64,000 nucleotides of DNA from Chromatiales bacterium (ex Bugula neritina AB1) (lineage in GTDB: Bacteria > Pseudomonadota > Gammaproteobacteria > Granulosicoccales > Granulosicoccaceae): contig MDLA01000125.1 of the NCBI GenBank assembly GCA_001730015.1, positions 1-64,000 on the forward strand. The letters run 5' to 3'. The translations under genes and the position numbers were made by a program. Below, one piece after another: positions 15,603 to 23,992 of the stretch; the first letter of the stretch is position 1, and every line of letters starts with the position of its first letter. The notes under the pieces are model-generated. The model ran no database searches, had not been told where the DNA came from, and saw nothing but the letters and a program-made list of their open reading frames with translations.

Positions 15603-16538
15603 ATGGCAAATGTAGAAGTTGGATTTCACATTGATGGTGATGTCTGGGAGCCGGAGCAGATCACCCGTGTAGAAGAGTGCGGCTATGACATTCTCACCAC
15701 CGGCGAGCACATTGTTTTTTTTAGACCTATTCTCGATGTAGTTACCGTTCTAGCGCATGCAGCGGCAGTAACAAAACGCATCAAGCTATTGCCTTCCACG
15801 CTAATTTTGCCGCTGCGGCACCCGACAATCGTCGCCAAAGAGCTGACTTCACTGGATCAATTATCGAAAGGGCGGCTGATCGCATCGATTGGCATTGGCG
15901 GTGACTACCCTAGGGAATTTCATGCCTGTGGTATACCGATCAAGCAGCGTGGCAGGCGGGCTAATGAAGCGCTTGAAATCATAAGGCAGTACTGGACCGG
16001 TGAGACGTTCAGCTACGACGGGAAAATTTTTCAATTGGAAGATGTTGATATGAGCCCGATGCCAGTGCAGAAAAACGGGCCACCGATATGGGTTTGCGGG
16101 CGAAGTGATGCGGCAATGAAGCGCGCAGTTAAACACGGTGATGGCTGGCAGCCGTATATGTACACCGCAGAGCAGTTCAGGGAGAGCGTCGCTAGAATAA
16201 GTGAGCTTGCCAGTGAAACCGGGCGGGTACTGCCCGCCGAATTCGCCTACACCAGTTTTATGTATGTCAGTATGCACGACGATATTCAGGAGGCTCGCAA
16301 CCGGGCTATAGAGCAATTAACCTACCGCTTCAACCTGCCGTTTGAAAAAATTGTTGATAAATACTGTGCTTATGGTCCTGCCGGAAAAATTATAGATGAG
16401 CTGGGTCAGTACGTTGCGGCTGGTGCAAACCGCCTGATAGTCGGCCTGGTGATGCCGGAAGCCGAGCGTGTCGATTATCTGGAGAAATTTGCTACCGACA
16501 TACTACCCGCGCTACAACAGATGACAACAAACTCGTGA
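15603..16538 (+). CDS. LLM-class F420-dependent oxidoreductase, second
   Basis: A 311-residue luciferase-like protein. Signature parts are the N-terminal VEVGFHIDGDV strand, ELTSLDQLSKGRLIASIGIGGDYPREF with the conserved LDQLSKGR, and GPPIWVCGRSDAAMKRAV. It differs from the enzyme at 12944 in length and motifs, so the operon holds two distinct F420- or flavin-linked steps. The stop overlaps the GTG start of the thioesterase gene by four bases (GTGA). Confidence 0.82.
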   Translation: MANVEVGFHIDGDVWEPEQITRVEECGYDILTTGEHIVFFRPILDVVTVLAHAAAVTKRIKLLPSTLILPLRHPTIVAKELTSLDQLSKGRLIASIGIGGDYPREFHACGIPIKQRGRRANEALEIIRQYWTGETFSYDGKIFQLEDVDMSPMPVQKNGPPIWVCGRSDAAMKRAVKHGDGWQPYMYTAEQFRESVARISELASETGRVLPAEFAYTSFMYVSMHDDIQEARNRAIEQLTYRFNLPFEKIVDKYCAYGPAGKIIDELGQYVAAGANRLIVGLVMPEAERVDYLEKFATDILPALQQMTTNS

Positions 16539-16972
16539 GCGCAGAATCAACACACATAGCAGCCATACAGGCGCATCTGCTGCGCTCACCTTTTCACCGG
16601 CTATTCAGCCCGGAAGTCATCGCAGTTGATCACGAAACGCTTAGTCTTACGGTCAAAGCGTATCAGTGTGCTGAACTGGAACGACAACCGGGAACCGATC
16701 AATGGCATGGCGGTGCAATTGCGGCATTGGTGGATACCGTCGGGTGTTACGCACTTACATTGCTCGGGGCTGAGCCGCTACCGACAATCAACTTCAGAAC
16801 CGATTACCTGCGACCGGCAATCAGGACGGACCTGTTCGCGACGGCGGTTGTGCGGCAAGCGGGCAGGTCTGTCGGAGTGGTGGATGTCGATATTAATAAT
16901 AGCAACGATAAACTAATCGCCCTCGGGCGCGCCAGCTATTCGATGACTGCATTTAACAAGGCACCTGGCTAA
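16535..16972 (+). CDS. PaaI-like hotdog thioesterase
   Basis: A 145-residue hotdog-fold protein. The core pattern QWHGGAIAALVDTVGCYAL is the PaaI-type active-site helix (His-Gly-Gly then Asp), and INFRTDYLRPAIRTDLFATAVV is the usual strand pair. It would hydrolyse an acyl- or aryl-CoA, fitting the CoA ligase upstream. It starts at GTG inside the preceding stop and its own stop shares a base with the next ATG (TAATG), so it is tightly coupled at both ends. Confidence 0.85.
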   Translation: MSAESTHIAAIQAHLLRSPFHRLFSPEVIAVDHETLSLTVKAYQCAELERQPGTDQWHGGAIAALVDTVGCYALTLLGAEPLPTINFRTDYLRPAIRTDLFATAVVRQAGRSVGVVDVDINNSNDKLIALGRASYSMTAFNKAPG

Positions 16973-17655
16973 TGACTAACAGCAGATCGCAAACGATTGC
17001 CATTATCGGGGGCACCGGCGCACTCGGTGCTGGCCTCGCCGTGCGCTGGGCGCGTGCCGGGCATCGAATTGTTATAGGCTCGCGCGACGGAGAACGGGCA
17101 AACCGGCAGGCTGTTGCAATGGCTGAGCGGGTCGGCGCTGATATCGTGGGGGCAGACAACATCGCGGCGGCGCAGCAGGGTGAGATTGTGGTGATCACTG
17201 TCCCGTATTCACACCACCGCAGCACGCTTGAGTCAATTCAGCCGCATCTGAGCCGGAAGATTCTAATTGATGTGACTGTGCCGTTGATGCCGCCTAAAGT
17301 CCGCACCGTGCAACTGCCGGCTGAAGGTTCGGTTGGCAGAGGGACGCAACTTTTTCTAGGGAAAGAGGTAAAGGTTGTGTCGGCATTTCAGAATGTCGCG
17401 GCCACTCATTTGTCTGATCTCGATCACGTTATAGATTGTGATGTGCTGGTGTGCGGAAACGACAAGGACGCCCGCAGTCGGGTAATTGAGCTGGCGGAAG
17501 ATGCCGGAATGAAAGCATGGCATGCTGGTCGTATCGATAATTCGGCTGTTGCTGAAGCGCTGACATCAACGCTTATATTCATCAATGGCCACTACAAGAT
17601 TGACGGTGCCGGCATTCGTATATCGGGAACACCCGTGGTAAATCAGAGCGAATGA
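16972..17655 (+). CDS. npdG: NADPH-dependent F420 reductase (FNO type)
   Basis: A 227-residue Rossmann protein that moves hydride between NADPH and F420, supplying reduced F420 to the LLM enzymes. The N-terminal dinucleotide motif is IAIIGGTGALGAGLAVRWARAGH. GSRDGERA after the second strand provides the polar and Arg residues used for the NADPH 2'-phosphate. VVITVPYSHHRSTLE and AFQNVAATHL fit the family. A small NAD-binding partner of another pathway is unlikely given the cofE neighbour, which starts inside its stop (ATGA). Confidence 0.92.
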   Translation: MTNSRSQTIAIIGGTGALGAGLAVRWARAGHRIVIGSRDGERANRQAVAMAERVGADIVGADNIAAAQQGEIVVITVPYSHHRSTLESIQPHLSRKILIDVTVPLMPPKVRTVQLPAEGSVGRGTQLFLGKEVKVVSAFQNVAATHLSDLDHVIDCDVLVCGNDKDARSRVIELAEDAGMKAWHAGRIDNSAVAEALTSTLIFINGHYKIDGAGIRISGTPVVNQSE

Positions 17656-18422
17656 GCCCCCAGTTGCAGATTACAGCGCTAGACGGCATCCCGTTGATTA
17701 ATAGCGGTGACGATCTCGCAGTGGTAATTAATGCCGCACTTGCCCGCAATGATCTAACCCTGCAAAGCGGCGATATTCTGGTTCTGGCGCAGAAGATTGT
17801 ATCAAAGGCCGAAGGTCGTATAGTTGATCTGAACACGGTGAATCCTGGTCCTGAAGCGTGCGATCTTGCGGCTCAGGTAGACAAAGACCCCCGCCTTGTC
17901 GAGCTGATATTATCTGAGAGTAGCGCGGTGGTGCGCGCAAAAACCGGTGTGCTGATTACCGAGCACAGACTGGGGTGGATCATGGCTAACGCCGGTATTG
18001 ATGCATCTAACGTCAACGGTGATGGACTGGTGCTGTTACTACCGCTTGACTCTGATCTCACCTGCCGGCATTTGCGTGCAGCATTACAACAGCACTGGCA
18101 AGTCGATGTCGGGGTAATCATTAACGACAGCTTTGGCAGACCCTGGCGGCTGGGCACCACCGGTGTTGCGCTCGGTGCAGCCGGTGTGCCGAGTCTTTGG
18201 GATCGTTGCGGAGAGACCGATCTGTTCGGACGTGAATTGAAAGCTACTCATCAGGCGATCGCAGATGAACTGGCGGCAGCAGCGTCATTGCTGCAGGGGC
18301 AGGGGGCAGAGGGCCGGCCGGTGGTTTTAATTCGCGGGCTTGATCTGGCACCCGGTATAGAAATCCCCGCGCAGCCAGCTGCCACGCTGCTACGCGATAA
18401 ATCTGCTGATTTGTTTCGATGA
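17652..18422 (+). CDS. cofE: Coenzyme F420-0:L-glutamate ligase
   Basis: A 256-residue CofE/FbiB-N-type ligase that adds glutamate to F420-0 using GTP. Typical segments are SGDILVLAQKIVSKAEGRIVDL near the N terminus, VDVGVIINDSFGRPWRLGTTGVALG in the middle and a conserved DLFGRELKATHQAIADELAAAA. It lacks the C-terminal nitroreductase-like FMN domain of mycobacterial FbiB, so final dehydro-F420 reduction must be done elsewhere or may not be needed. It overlaps both neighbours by four bases. Confidence 0.93.
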   Translation: MSPQLQITALDGIPLINSGDDLAVVINAALARNDLTLQSGDILVLAQKIVSKAEGRIVDLNTVNPGPEACDLAAQVDKDPRLVELILSESSAVVRAKTGVLITEHRLGWIMANAGIDASNVNGDGLVLLLPLDSDLTCRHLRAALQQHWQVDVGVIINDSFGRPWRLGTTGVALGAAGVPSLWDRCGETDLFGRELKATHQAIADELAAAASLLQGQGAEGRPVVLIRGLDLAPGIEIPAQPAATLLRDKSADLFR

Positions 18423-19429
18423 ATCCAGACCACTCCGGTAGCAGCTCAATTGTGGATGGAAAAGTAATTGTTCTGTCCGGTGGTGTAGGTGGAGCCAAGC
18501 TGGTGCTTGGATTGTCGCATGCCGTTGCGAACGATCAGTTGGTTGTTGTAACCAACACCGGTGATGATTTCGATCATTTCGGTTTGCGCATTTGCCCCGA
18601 CACCGACACGGTCCTCTATACCCTGGCCGGGCTTTCCAATACGGAACTGGGCTGGGGGCGTGCAAACGAAACCTGGACATTCATGCAGACGATAAAAGAA
18701 CTGGGTGGCCCTGATTGGTTTAATCTGGGCGATGCTGATCTTGCTTTGCATATTGTGCGGACACAAGCGTTAAAATCGGGTAAAACGCTTACGCAGGTTA
18801 TAGCGCAGCTGGCACAACAGCTGGGTATAGGTGTAAGTCTGTTGCCTATGTCTGATCAGCCGGTACATACGCGTGTCAACACCCCGAACGGGCAGCTGGC
18901 ATTTCAGGAGTATTTTGTCCGCGATCGCTGTGAGCCCGCTGTGTCCGGTTTTGAGTTTGCCGGAATCGCACAGGCGCAGCCCAACCCTTTGCTTCTGAAT
19001 GCGCTGGCGGCTACTCCTGCTGTTGTCGTTATCGCACCATCAAATCCCTATGTCAGTGTTGACCCGATTCTGAGTGTGCCGGGTATGCGAGAGGCAATAA
19101 AGCACTGTGGCGCGCCGATCGTGGCAGTCTCGCCAATCGTAGCTGGTGGTGCAATTAAAGGCCCGGCTGCAAAAATGATGCAGGAACTTGACGTACCGTG
19201 CAGTGTTGAAGGTATAGCACAACACTATCGCGGTTTTATAGACGGCCTGATTATAGATCAGCAGGATGCGGCGAGCGCTGAGGCTATAGCCGCTACCGGC
19301 CTGAGTGTCAGGATAGCACCTTCAATAATGCGAACACTGGATGACCGCATCGCTTTGGCGCGAGTGACGCTGGAGTTCGGACGGGAAATTACCCGGGATC
19401 GTGGCGGGAGCCTGTCCGGGAATGAATGA
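18419..19429 (+). CDS. cofD: 2-phospho-L-lactate transferase (F420-0 forming)
   Basis: A 336-residue CofD/FbiA protein that transfers the phospho-lactate-type moiety from its guanylated donor to FO. SGGVGGAKLVLGL near residue 20 and NTGDDFDHFGLRICPDTDTVLYTL are the family's nucleotide and metal binding signatures; SNPYVSVDPILSVPGMREA and SPIVAGGAIKGPAAKM are also diagnostic. It starts in the cofE stop. The order cofE-cofD-cofC-fbiC is unbroken except for a short ORF after this gene that overlaps its last three codons. Confidence 0.95.
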   Translation: MNPDHSGSSSIVDGKVIVLSGGVGGAKLVLGLSHAVANDQLVVVTNTGDDFDHFGLRICPDTDTVLYTLAGLSNTELGWGRANETWTFMQTIKELGGPDWFNLGDADLALHIVRTQALKSGKTLTQVIAQLAQQLGIGVSLLPMSDQPVHTRVNTPNGQLAFQEYFVRDRCEPAVSGFEFAGIAQAQPNPLLLNALAATPAVVVIAPSNPYVSVDPILSVPGMREAIKHCGAPIVAVSPIVAGGAIKGPAAKMMQELDVPCSVEGIAQHYRGFIDGLIIDQQDAASAEAIAATGLSVRIAPSIMRTLDDRIALARVTLEFGREITRDRGGSLSGNE

Positions 19430-19574
19430 TCTACTGCGGATGCGATATTTCGGCCGGCTATTGCGATCGAATTTGTTGAATATGAATAACTATTCGCCTA
19501 ATTCGATCGCAAAATCCGACTCGATATCCCATGTTCTCGCTACAACCCTTATTCTCGGACAGGCACTAGAATGA
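19422..19574 (+). CDS. Putative 50-residue protein between cofD and cofC
   Basis: The ATG lies in the last codons of cofD and the TGA overlaps the cofC ATG as ATGA, so the frame exactly fills the gap between the two genes. The N terminus MNDLLRMRYFGRLLRS matches the short peptide after hyuA (11174). The remaining 34 residues are not matched there and include a mildly hydrophobic end (VLATTLILGQALE). No known family is recognised. The gene-like overlaps and the repeated N terminus favour a real product, but an inverted repeat inside (19461-19512) leaves an RNA role open. Confidence 0.5.
   Translation: MNDLLRMRYFGRLLRSNLLNMNNYSPNSIAKSDSISHVLATTLILGQALE
19461..19512. repeat. Perfect 13-bp inverted repeat between cofD and cofC
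   Basis: TTGCGATCGAATT at 19461-19473 and its complement at 19500-19512 enclose 26 bases. No T-tract follows. It could fold in the mRNA to modulate cofC translation or be a DNA-binding site. Confidence 0.6.
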
Positions 19575-20287
19575 CGGCGATTGTGATTCCGGTTAAGCCG
19601 CCATTGCAGGGCAAGCAGCGGCTGAGGCCTGTATTTAGCGGTAAGCAACGTGCGGCATTGGTACTGGCGATGCTGCAGGACGTACTCGAAACTGCCACCG
19701 TCACAGCCCGGCAGGAGGATCATTGCGTATGGGTTGTAACTGCTGATCCGATGGTGCAGGCTGTCGCTACAAAATGGGGTGCGGGCATTATTCATGAGCA
19801 ATCAGTTAACGGTTACAACGCTGCGGTAAGCACCGGGCTTGCAGCTCTCGGTAGCCGATATCCGCGGGGGATTAATGTGGCCGTTATACCGGGTGATATA
19901 CCCTGTGTGACTGTTGCCGATTTAACCGCACTTGCCGCACAGACAACGGCTGAAACCGGTACGGTCAGGCTCGCTCCATCGCATGATAAACGCGGAACCA
20001 ACGGCCTGTTTTTATCGTCAGCCACTTTGCTAAAACCGGCTTTTGGCCCGGACAGTTTTAATCGCTACAGGCAAATAGTATCTCACCGCGAGATAAAGCT
20101 TGAGATTATAGAATCACCAACACTCTCGCTCGATATTGATTACCCTTCTAGCCTCATGGCCTTTGCAGAGCAGGGCGCCCGGAGTCATACGGGTGTGTTT
20201 CTGGACAATTTACCAGCAGGCGCTGATTTAGCAGACTTTTATGCTTCAACAGACGCAAACGAATTCCGGTCTCATGCTGCACAGTAG
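19571..20287 (+). CDS. cofC: 2-phospho-L-lactate guanylyltransferase
   Basis: A 238-residue CofC/FbiD-type nucleotidyltransferase that activates phospholactate, phosphoenolpyruvate or 3-phosphoglycerate with GTP for CofD. The N-terminal VIPVKPPLQGKQRLRPVFS carries the conserved Pro-Lys and Lys-x-Arg-Leu nucleotide-binding motif. VAVIPGDIPCVT is the metal-binding GD(I/L)P loop, and DKRGTNGLFL is also typical. Which three-carbon acid it takes cannot be told by eye. It starts in the stop of the short ORF. Confidence 0.92.
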   Translation: MTAIVIPVKPPLQGKQRLRPVFSGKQRAALVLAMLQDVLETATVTARQEDHCVWVVTADPMVQAVATKWGAGIIHEQSVNGYNAAVSTGLAALGSRYPRGINVAVIPGDIPCVTVADLTALAAQTTAETGTVRLAPSHDKRGTNGLFLSSATLLKPAFGPDSFNRYRQIVSHREIKLEIIESPTLSLDIDYPSSLMAFAEQGARSHTGVFLDNLPAGADLADFYASTDANEFRSHAAQ

Positions 20288-20301
20288 CTGGAGGTAATAT
20301 T

Positions 20302-22689
20302 TTGGGCCGCCAACCTTCAACCCGTCGTCTTACCGATAATGAGTGCCACGATCTGCTCAATTGTCTGCCGCAGGAGTTAATCAGTCGAGCAGCGCTGTGT
20401 AGAGACGAAGGCCATGGCACAACCGTCAGTTACTCGCGCAAGGTGTTCATACCGCTGACACAGTTGTGTCGTGATGTATGCCACTATTGCACCTTCGCCA
20501 AACCACCGTCCGGACTAGCCGATGCTTACTTGAGCCCGGAACAGGTGCTGGATATAGCGCGTGCCGGTGCAGCAATGAATTGCAAGGAAGCGCTGTTCAC
20601 CCTGGGCGACAAACCGGAGCTTCGCTATCCGGCGGCCCGTGATGCGTTGAATAATCTGGGCTACGACACCACAATTGAGTACCTGTGCGCGGTAGCCGGG
20701 CTTGTTTATAGAGAAACAGGTTTATTGCCGCATCTAAACCCGGGCGTGATGACTGAGGCGGAAATAGCATCACTTCGCGAAGTGTCTGTATCAATGGGCA
20801 TTATGCTGGAAAGCACTTCTGGCAAATTATTGAAACGCGGTGGTTGTCATTTTGGTTCACCCGATAAAAACCCGCAGGTACGCCTCGCAACAATCAATTC
20901 TGCCGGTGAGCTGGGTGTTCCTTTTACCAGCGGTATCCTTATAGGTATTGGAGAGACTCGTGCGGATCGCATAGAGAGTCTGCTGGCATTGCGAAAACTG
21001 CACGAACAGCATGGCCATCTTCAGGAAATTATTGTTCAGAATTTCAAGGCAAAGCCCGGCACCCTGATGGCCAATGCCACAGAACCGGATCTTGCCGAGC
21101 TGCAGTGGAGCATTGCGGTGGCGCGGTTGATCTTTGGTGCACAAATGTCGATCCAGGCTCCCCCGAACCTGTCGGCCGGCCACACGGTTGCATTGGTCGA
21201 AGCGGGAATTAATGATTGGGGTGGGGTATCGCCGCTTACGCCGGATCATGTGAACCCCGAAGCACCGTGGCCGCACCTTGATGATCTGTCCGCCGATACG
21301 GCAAAGGCAGGCAAAGTGCTGGTTGAACGCCTGGGTATTTACCCTGAGTATTGCCGGTCTGCCTCGTTGCATCAGTGGCTTGCCCCGACACTTCATAAAT
21401 CGGTGCTGGATTTCACCGATGCTGATGGTCTGGCGCGCACAGATCCCTGGTGTCCGGGAACTGTCGATATCGATCTCCCGGTGCAGCCGGTTGCCCCTTT
21501 TTATCGGAAAAATAGCGAAATCGACAATATTATAGATAGAGCATTCGTCGGCAAAGATCTGAGTCAGGCAGAAGTCGAACGATTATTTGCAGCACGTGGT
21601 GATGAAGTCGTGCAAATAACTCGTGCTGCAGATCAGCTTCGCACGCAGGTGAGTGGTGAGACGGTTAGCTATGTAGTCACGCGAAATATAAATTACACAA
21701 ATATCTGTTATTTTAAATGCCGGTTCTGTGCCTTTTCCAAGGGCAAGACCAGCGAAAACCTGCGCGGCAAACCCTATAACCTCAATCTTGAAGAAATAGT
21801 CGGGCGGGCCCGGCAGGCGTGGGACAGAGGTGCGGTGGAAGTCTGCCTGCAAGGGGGTATTCATCCGGAATATACCGGGCAGACCTACCTGGATATTCTG
21901 CAGTCAATTAAACATGCGCTGCCGGAAATACACGTGCACGCCTTTTCTCCGCTCGAGATTCATCAGGGAGCTGAAACGCTCGGCATACCGGTCAGGGAGT
22001 TTCTACAGCGATTAATAGATGCGGGCCTGGGAAGTCTGCCCGGTACGGCGGCTGAAATTCTGGACGACGAAGTCAGATCAGTCATATGTCCAGATAAAAT
22101 CAACACTGCACAGTGGTTCGATGTGATCAACACGGCCCATCAACTGAACTTAAAAACCACGGCGACCATAATGTTCGGCCACGTTGATCAACCAGCGAAC
22201 TGGTCGCGTCACTTACTGGCGTTGCGTGATCAGCAGCAACGCACTGGTGGGTTTACCGAGCTGGTCCCATTGCCTTTTGTGCACATGGAAGCACCGTTGT
22301 ACCGAAAAGGCGGCTGTCGGCGTGGCCCGACGTGGCGTGAATGCCTGCTGATGCATGCGGTGTCTCGCCTAGTGCTGCACCCGCATATTCCCAATATTCA
22401 AACCTCATGGGTTAAGCTTGGCGCGAGCGGTATCAAAGCGTGTCTTGACGCCGGTGCAAATGATGTCGGGGGTACGCTGATGAATGAAACCATCACGCGT
22501 GCTGCCGGTGCAGGGCATGGCCAGGAAATGACGCCGCAAAACCTGGAACGGATACTGGCGGAATCCGGACGGCCTTCGCGTCAGAGAACCACACTTTATA
22601 AAAATGCACCGGAAGTACAGCAGCGGGTATCCTATAGAGCACCTGTTCTGATTCCGGTATCGCGGGCCGCTTCTGCTGGCCCTGATTAA
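20302..22689 (+). CDS. fbiC: FO synthase, fused CofG-CofH (FbiC)
   Basis: A 795-residue bifunctional radical-SAM enzyme making the deazaflavin FO from tyrosine and 5-amino-6-ribitylaminouracil. The first half is CofG with its [4Fe-4S] triad at Cys56, Cys60 and Cys63 (CRDVCHYC). The second is CofH with Cys469, Cys473 and Cys476 (CYFKCRFC). The fused form is the arrangement of actinobacteria; archaea use two genes. The start is TTG at 20302, supported by GGAGG seven bases upstream. It is the last gene of the operon, 14 bases after cofC. Confidence 0.95.
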   Translation: MGRQPSTRRLTDNECHDLLNCLPQELISRAALCRDEGHGTTVSYSRKVFIPLTQLCRDVCHYCTFAKPPSGLADAYLSPEQVLDIARAGAAMNCKEALFTLGDKPELRYPAARDALNNLGYDTTIEYLCAVAGLVYRETGLLPHLNPGVMTEAEIASLREVSVSMGIMLESTSGKLLKRGGCHFGSPDKNPQVRLATINSAGELGVPFTSGILIGIGETRADRIESLLALRKLHEQHGHLQEIIVQNFKAKPGTLMANATEPDLAELQWSIAVARLIFGAQMSIQAPPNLSAGHTVALVEAGINDWGGVSPLTPDHVNPEAPWPHLDDLSADTAKAGKVLVERLGIYPEYCRSASLHQWLAPTLHKSVLDFTDADGLARTDPWCPGTVDIDLPVQPVAPFYRKNSEIDNIIDRAFVGKDLSQAEVERLFAARGDEVVQITRAADQLRTQVSGETVSYVVTRNINYTNICYFKCRFCAFSKGKTSENLRGKPYNLNLEEIVGRARQAWDRGAVEVCLQGGIHPEYTGQTYLDILQSIKHALPEIHVHAFSPLEIHQGAETLGIPVREFLQRLIDAGLGSLPGTAAEILDDEVRSVICPDKINTAQWFDVINTAHQLNLKTTATIMFGHVDQPANWSRHLLALRDQQQRTGGFTELVPLPFVHMEAPLYRKGGCRRGPTWRECLLMHAVSRLVLHPHIPNIQTSWVKLGASGIKACLDAGANDVGGTLMNETITRAAGAGHGQEMTPQNLERILAESGRPSRQRTTLYKNAPEVQQRVSYRAPVLIPVSRAASAGPD

Positions 22690-22790
22690 TATTCCGGCTT
22701 GCTGATATTCCGCTTTGACGTGCTAGCGATATAATCTTGTGGTACAAAACACCGTGTTGCTTCGTGCAATAATTAATCTAACTGCCCTGC

Positions 22791-23852
22791 GTGCACCGGG
22801 TTACCGTGCCGAAGAACGATAAAATCACCAGAAAAACCGCTAAACAGACTACCATGGAAGACGTTGCCCGCACGGCCGGTGTGTCTCGAATGACAGTCTC
22901 GCGCGCGCTGCGTGACGATGGATCAGTGTCGCCGGCAACACGCGCGCGCATCATGAAAATAGTAGCGCGCATGAATTACGTGCCGGATCAATCCGCCGGC
23001 ACCCTCGCCACAAAGCGCTCCGGTTTTGTTGCAACGCTGGTCCCGTCTCTCAATAACTCTCATTTTGCGGAATCAGTCCAGACCCTGAGCGACGAGGTAG
23101 AGTCCATTGGCCTTCAATTGTTGCTGGGGCATACCGCTTATTCCACAGCCCGTGAAGAGCAGTTGGTCGAAAGCATGTTAAAGCGCCGCCCTGAAGTTAT
23201 AGTGCTGCCTTTCGATGGTCATTCGCCACGGACAAACCGGTTACTTAAGCAGGCAAATGTTCCGGTTATAGAACAGTGGGAAATACCCTCGAAACCGATC
23301 GATTACACCGTCGGTTTTTCAAATCGTGAGGCTGCCAGACGCATGGCTGCAGCATTGATAGAGCGGGGCTACCGAAACATTGCATTTGTCAGTGAAGAAG
23401 ACGATGCGTGGACTCGTGGTGCCGCACGGCGTGCGGGTTTTGAACAGGCGATGCTTGAAGCGGGCTTGTCTACATCACACATGGTGCGATACGGCAAGCC
23501 TCCTATGACCATAGAGCATGGCTATGAGGTGGGGTCAGCGTTCAAGCGATACTTCAACTCGGTAGATTGTGTATTTTGTGTGTCAGATGCCCCCGCATTC
23601 GGTGTATTGTCGGCGTTTAAATCACAGAACATCCGGGTTCCCGAAGACATAGCAGTGGTCGGATTCGGCAACTTTGAGGTCTCGCGTTTTTCTTCACCGG
23701 CGATTTCTACGGTAGAAGTTGATGCCAAGGGGATTGGCCGTGAAACAGGCCGGTTAATCTGCCGCTTGCTAGGCGGCAACGAAGATCCATCGCCTATCGT
23801 ACGACATACGCCCGTCGACGTTCAGCTCAGGTGGCGTGAAAGTACCCTGTAG
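22791..23852 (+). CDS. LacI-family regulator, GntR gluconate-repressor type
   Basis: A 353-residue repressor. The N-terminal HTH is TMEDVARTAGVSRMTVSRALRD (about residues 21-42) followed by the hinge helix; the rest is the periplasmic-binding-like effector domain with IAVVGFGNFE near the end. GTG at 22791 is taken as the start, though GTG at 22806 is possible and neither has a clear ribosome binding site. A perfect operator for this class lies 84 bases past the gene, at the promoter of the transporter operon, so it should repress that operon until a sugar acid or lactone binds. Confidence 0.9.
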   Translation: MHRVTVPKNDKITRKTAKQTTMEDVARTAGVSRMTVSRALRDDGSVSPATRARIMKIVARMNYVPDQSAGTLATKRSGFVATLVPSLNNSHFAESVQTLSDEVESIGLQLLLGHTAYSTAREEQLVESMLKRRPEVIVLPFDGHSPRTNRLLKQANVPVIEQWEIPSKPIDYTVGFSNREAARRMAAALIERGYRNIAFVSEEDDAWTRGAARRAGFEQAMLEAGLSTSHMVRYGKPPMTIEHGYEVGSAFKRYFNSVDCVFCVSDAPAFGVLSAFKSQNIRVPEDIAVVGFGNFEVSRFSSPAISTVEVDAKGIGRETGRLICRLLGGNEDPSPIVRHTPVDVQLRWRESTL

Positions 23853-23900
23853 CAACGTTGTCGGAGCTGCTCCACAAGAAAGTTCTGATAAAAATAACAC

Positions 23901-23928
23901 TTGCACATCTGGAACCAGAGGTTATTAT
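23901..23928 (+). promoter_or_regulatory. Candidate promoter of the transporter operon
   Basis: TTGCAC (23901-23906) and TATTAT (23923-23928) are 16 bases apart. The predicted transcription start, about 23935, directly abuts the GntR-type operator. Confidence 0.5.
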
Positions 23929-23936
23929 GACAATAA

Positions 23937-23954
23937 AATGTTACCGGTAACATT
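23937..23954. promoter_or_regulatory. GntR-type operator
   Basis: AATGTTACCGGTAACATT is a perfect 18-bp palindrome. Its core agrees with the ATGTTACC-GGTAACAT operator known for the E. coli gluconate repressors GntR and IdnR. It lies between the LacI-type gene and the ABC ATPase gene at the likely transcription start. Confidence 0.8.
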
Positions 23955-23992
23955 GCCGTAAAAAACGCATTTTTACAACCTAGAATTTCCTG

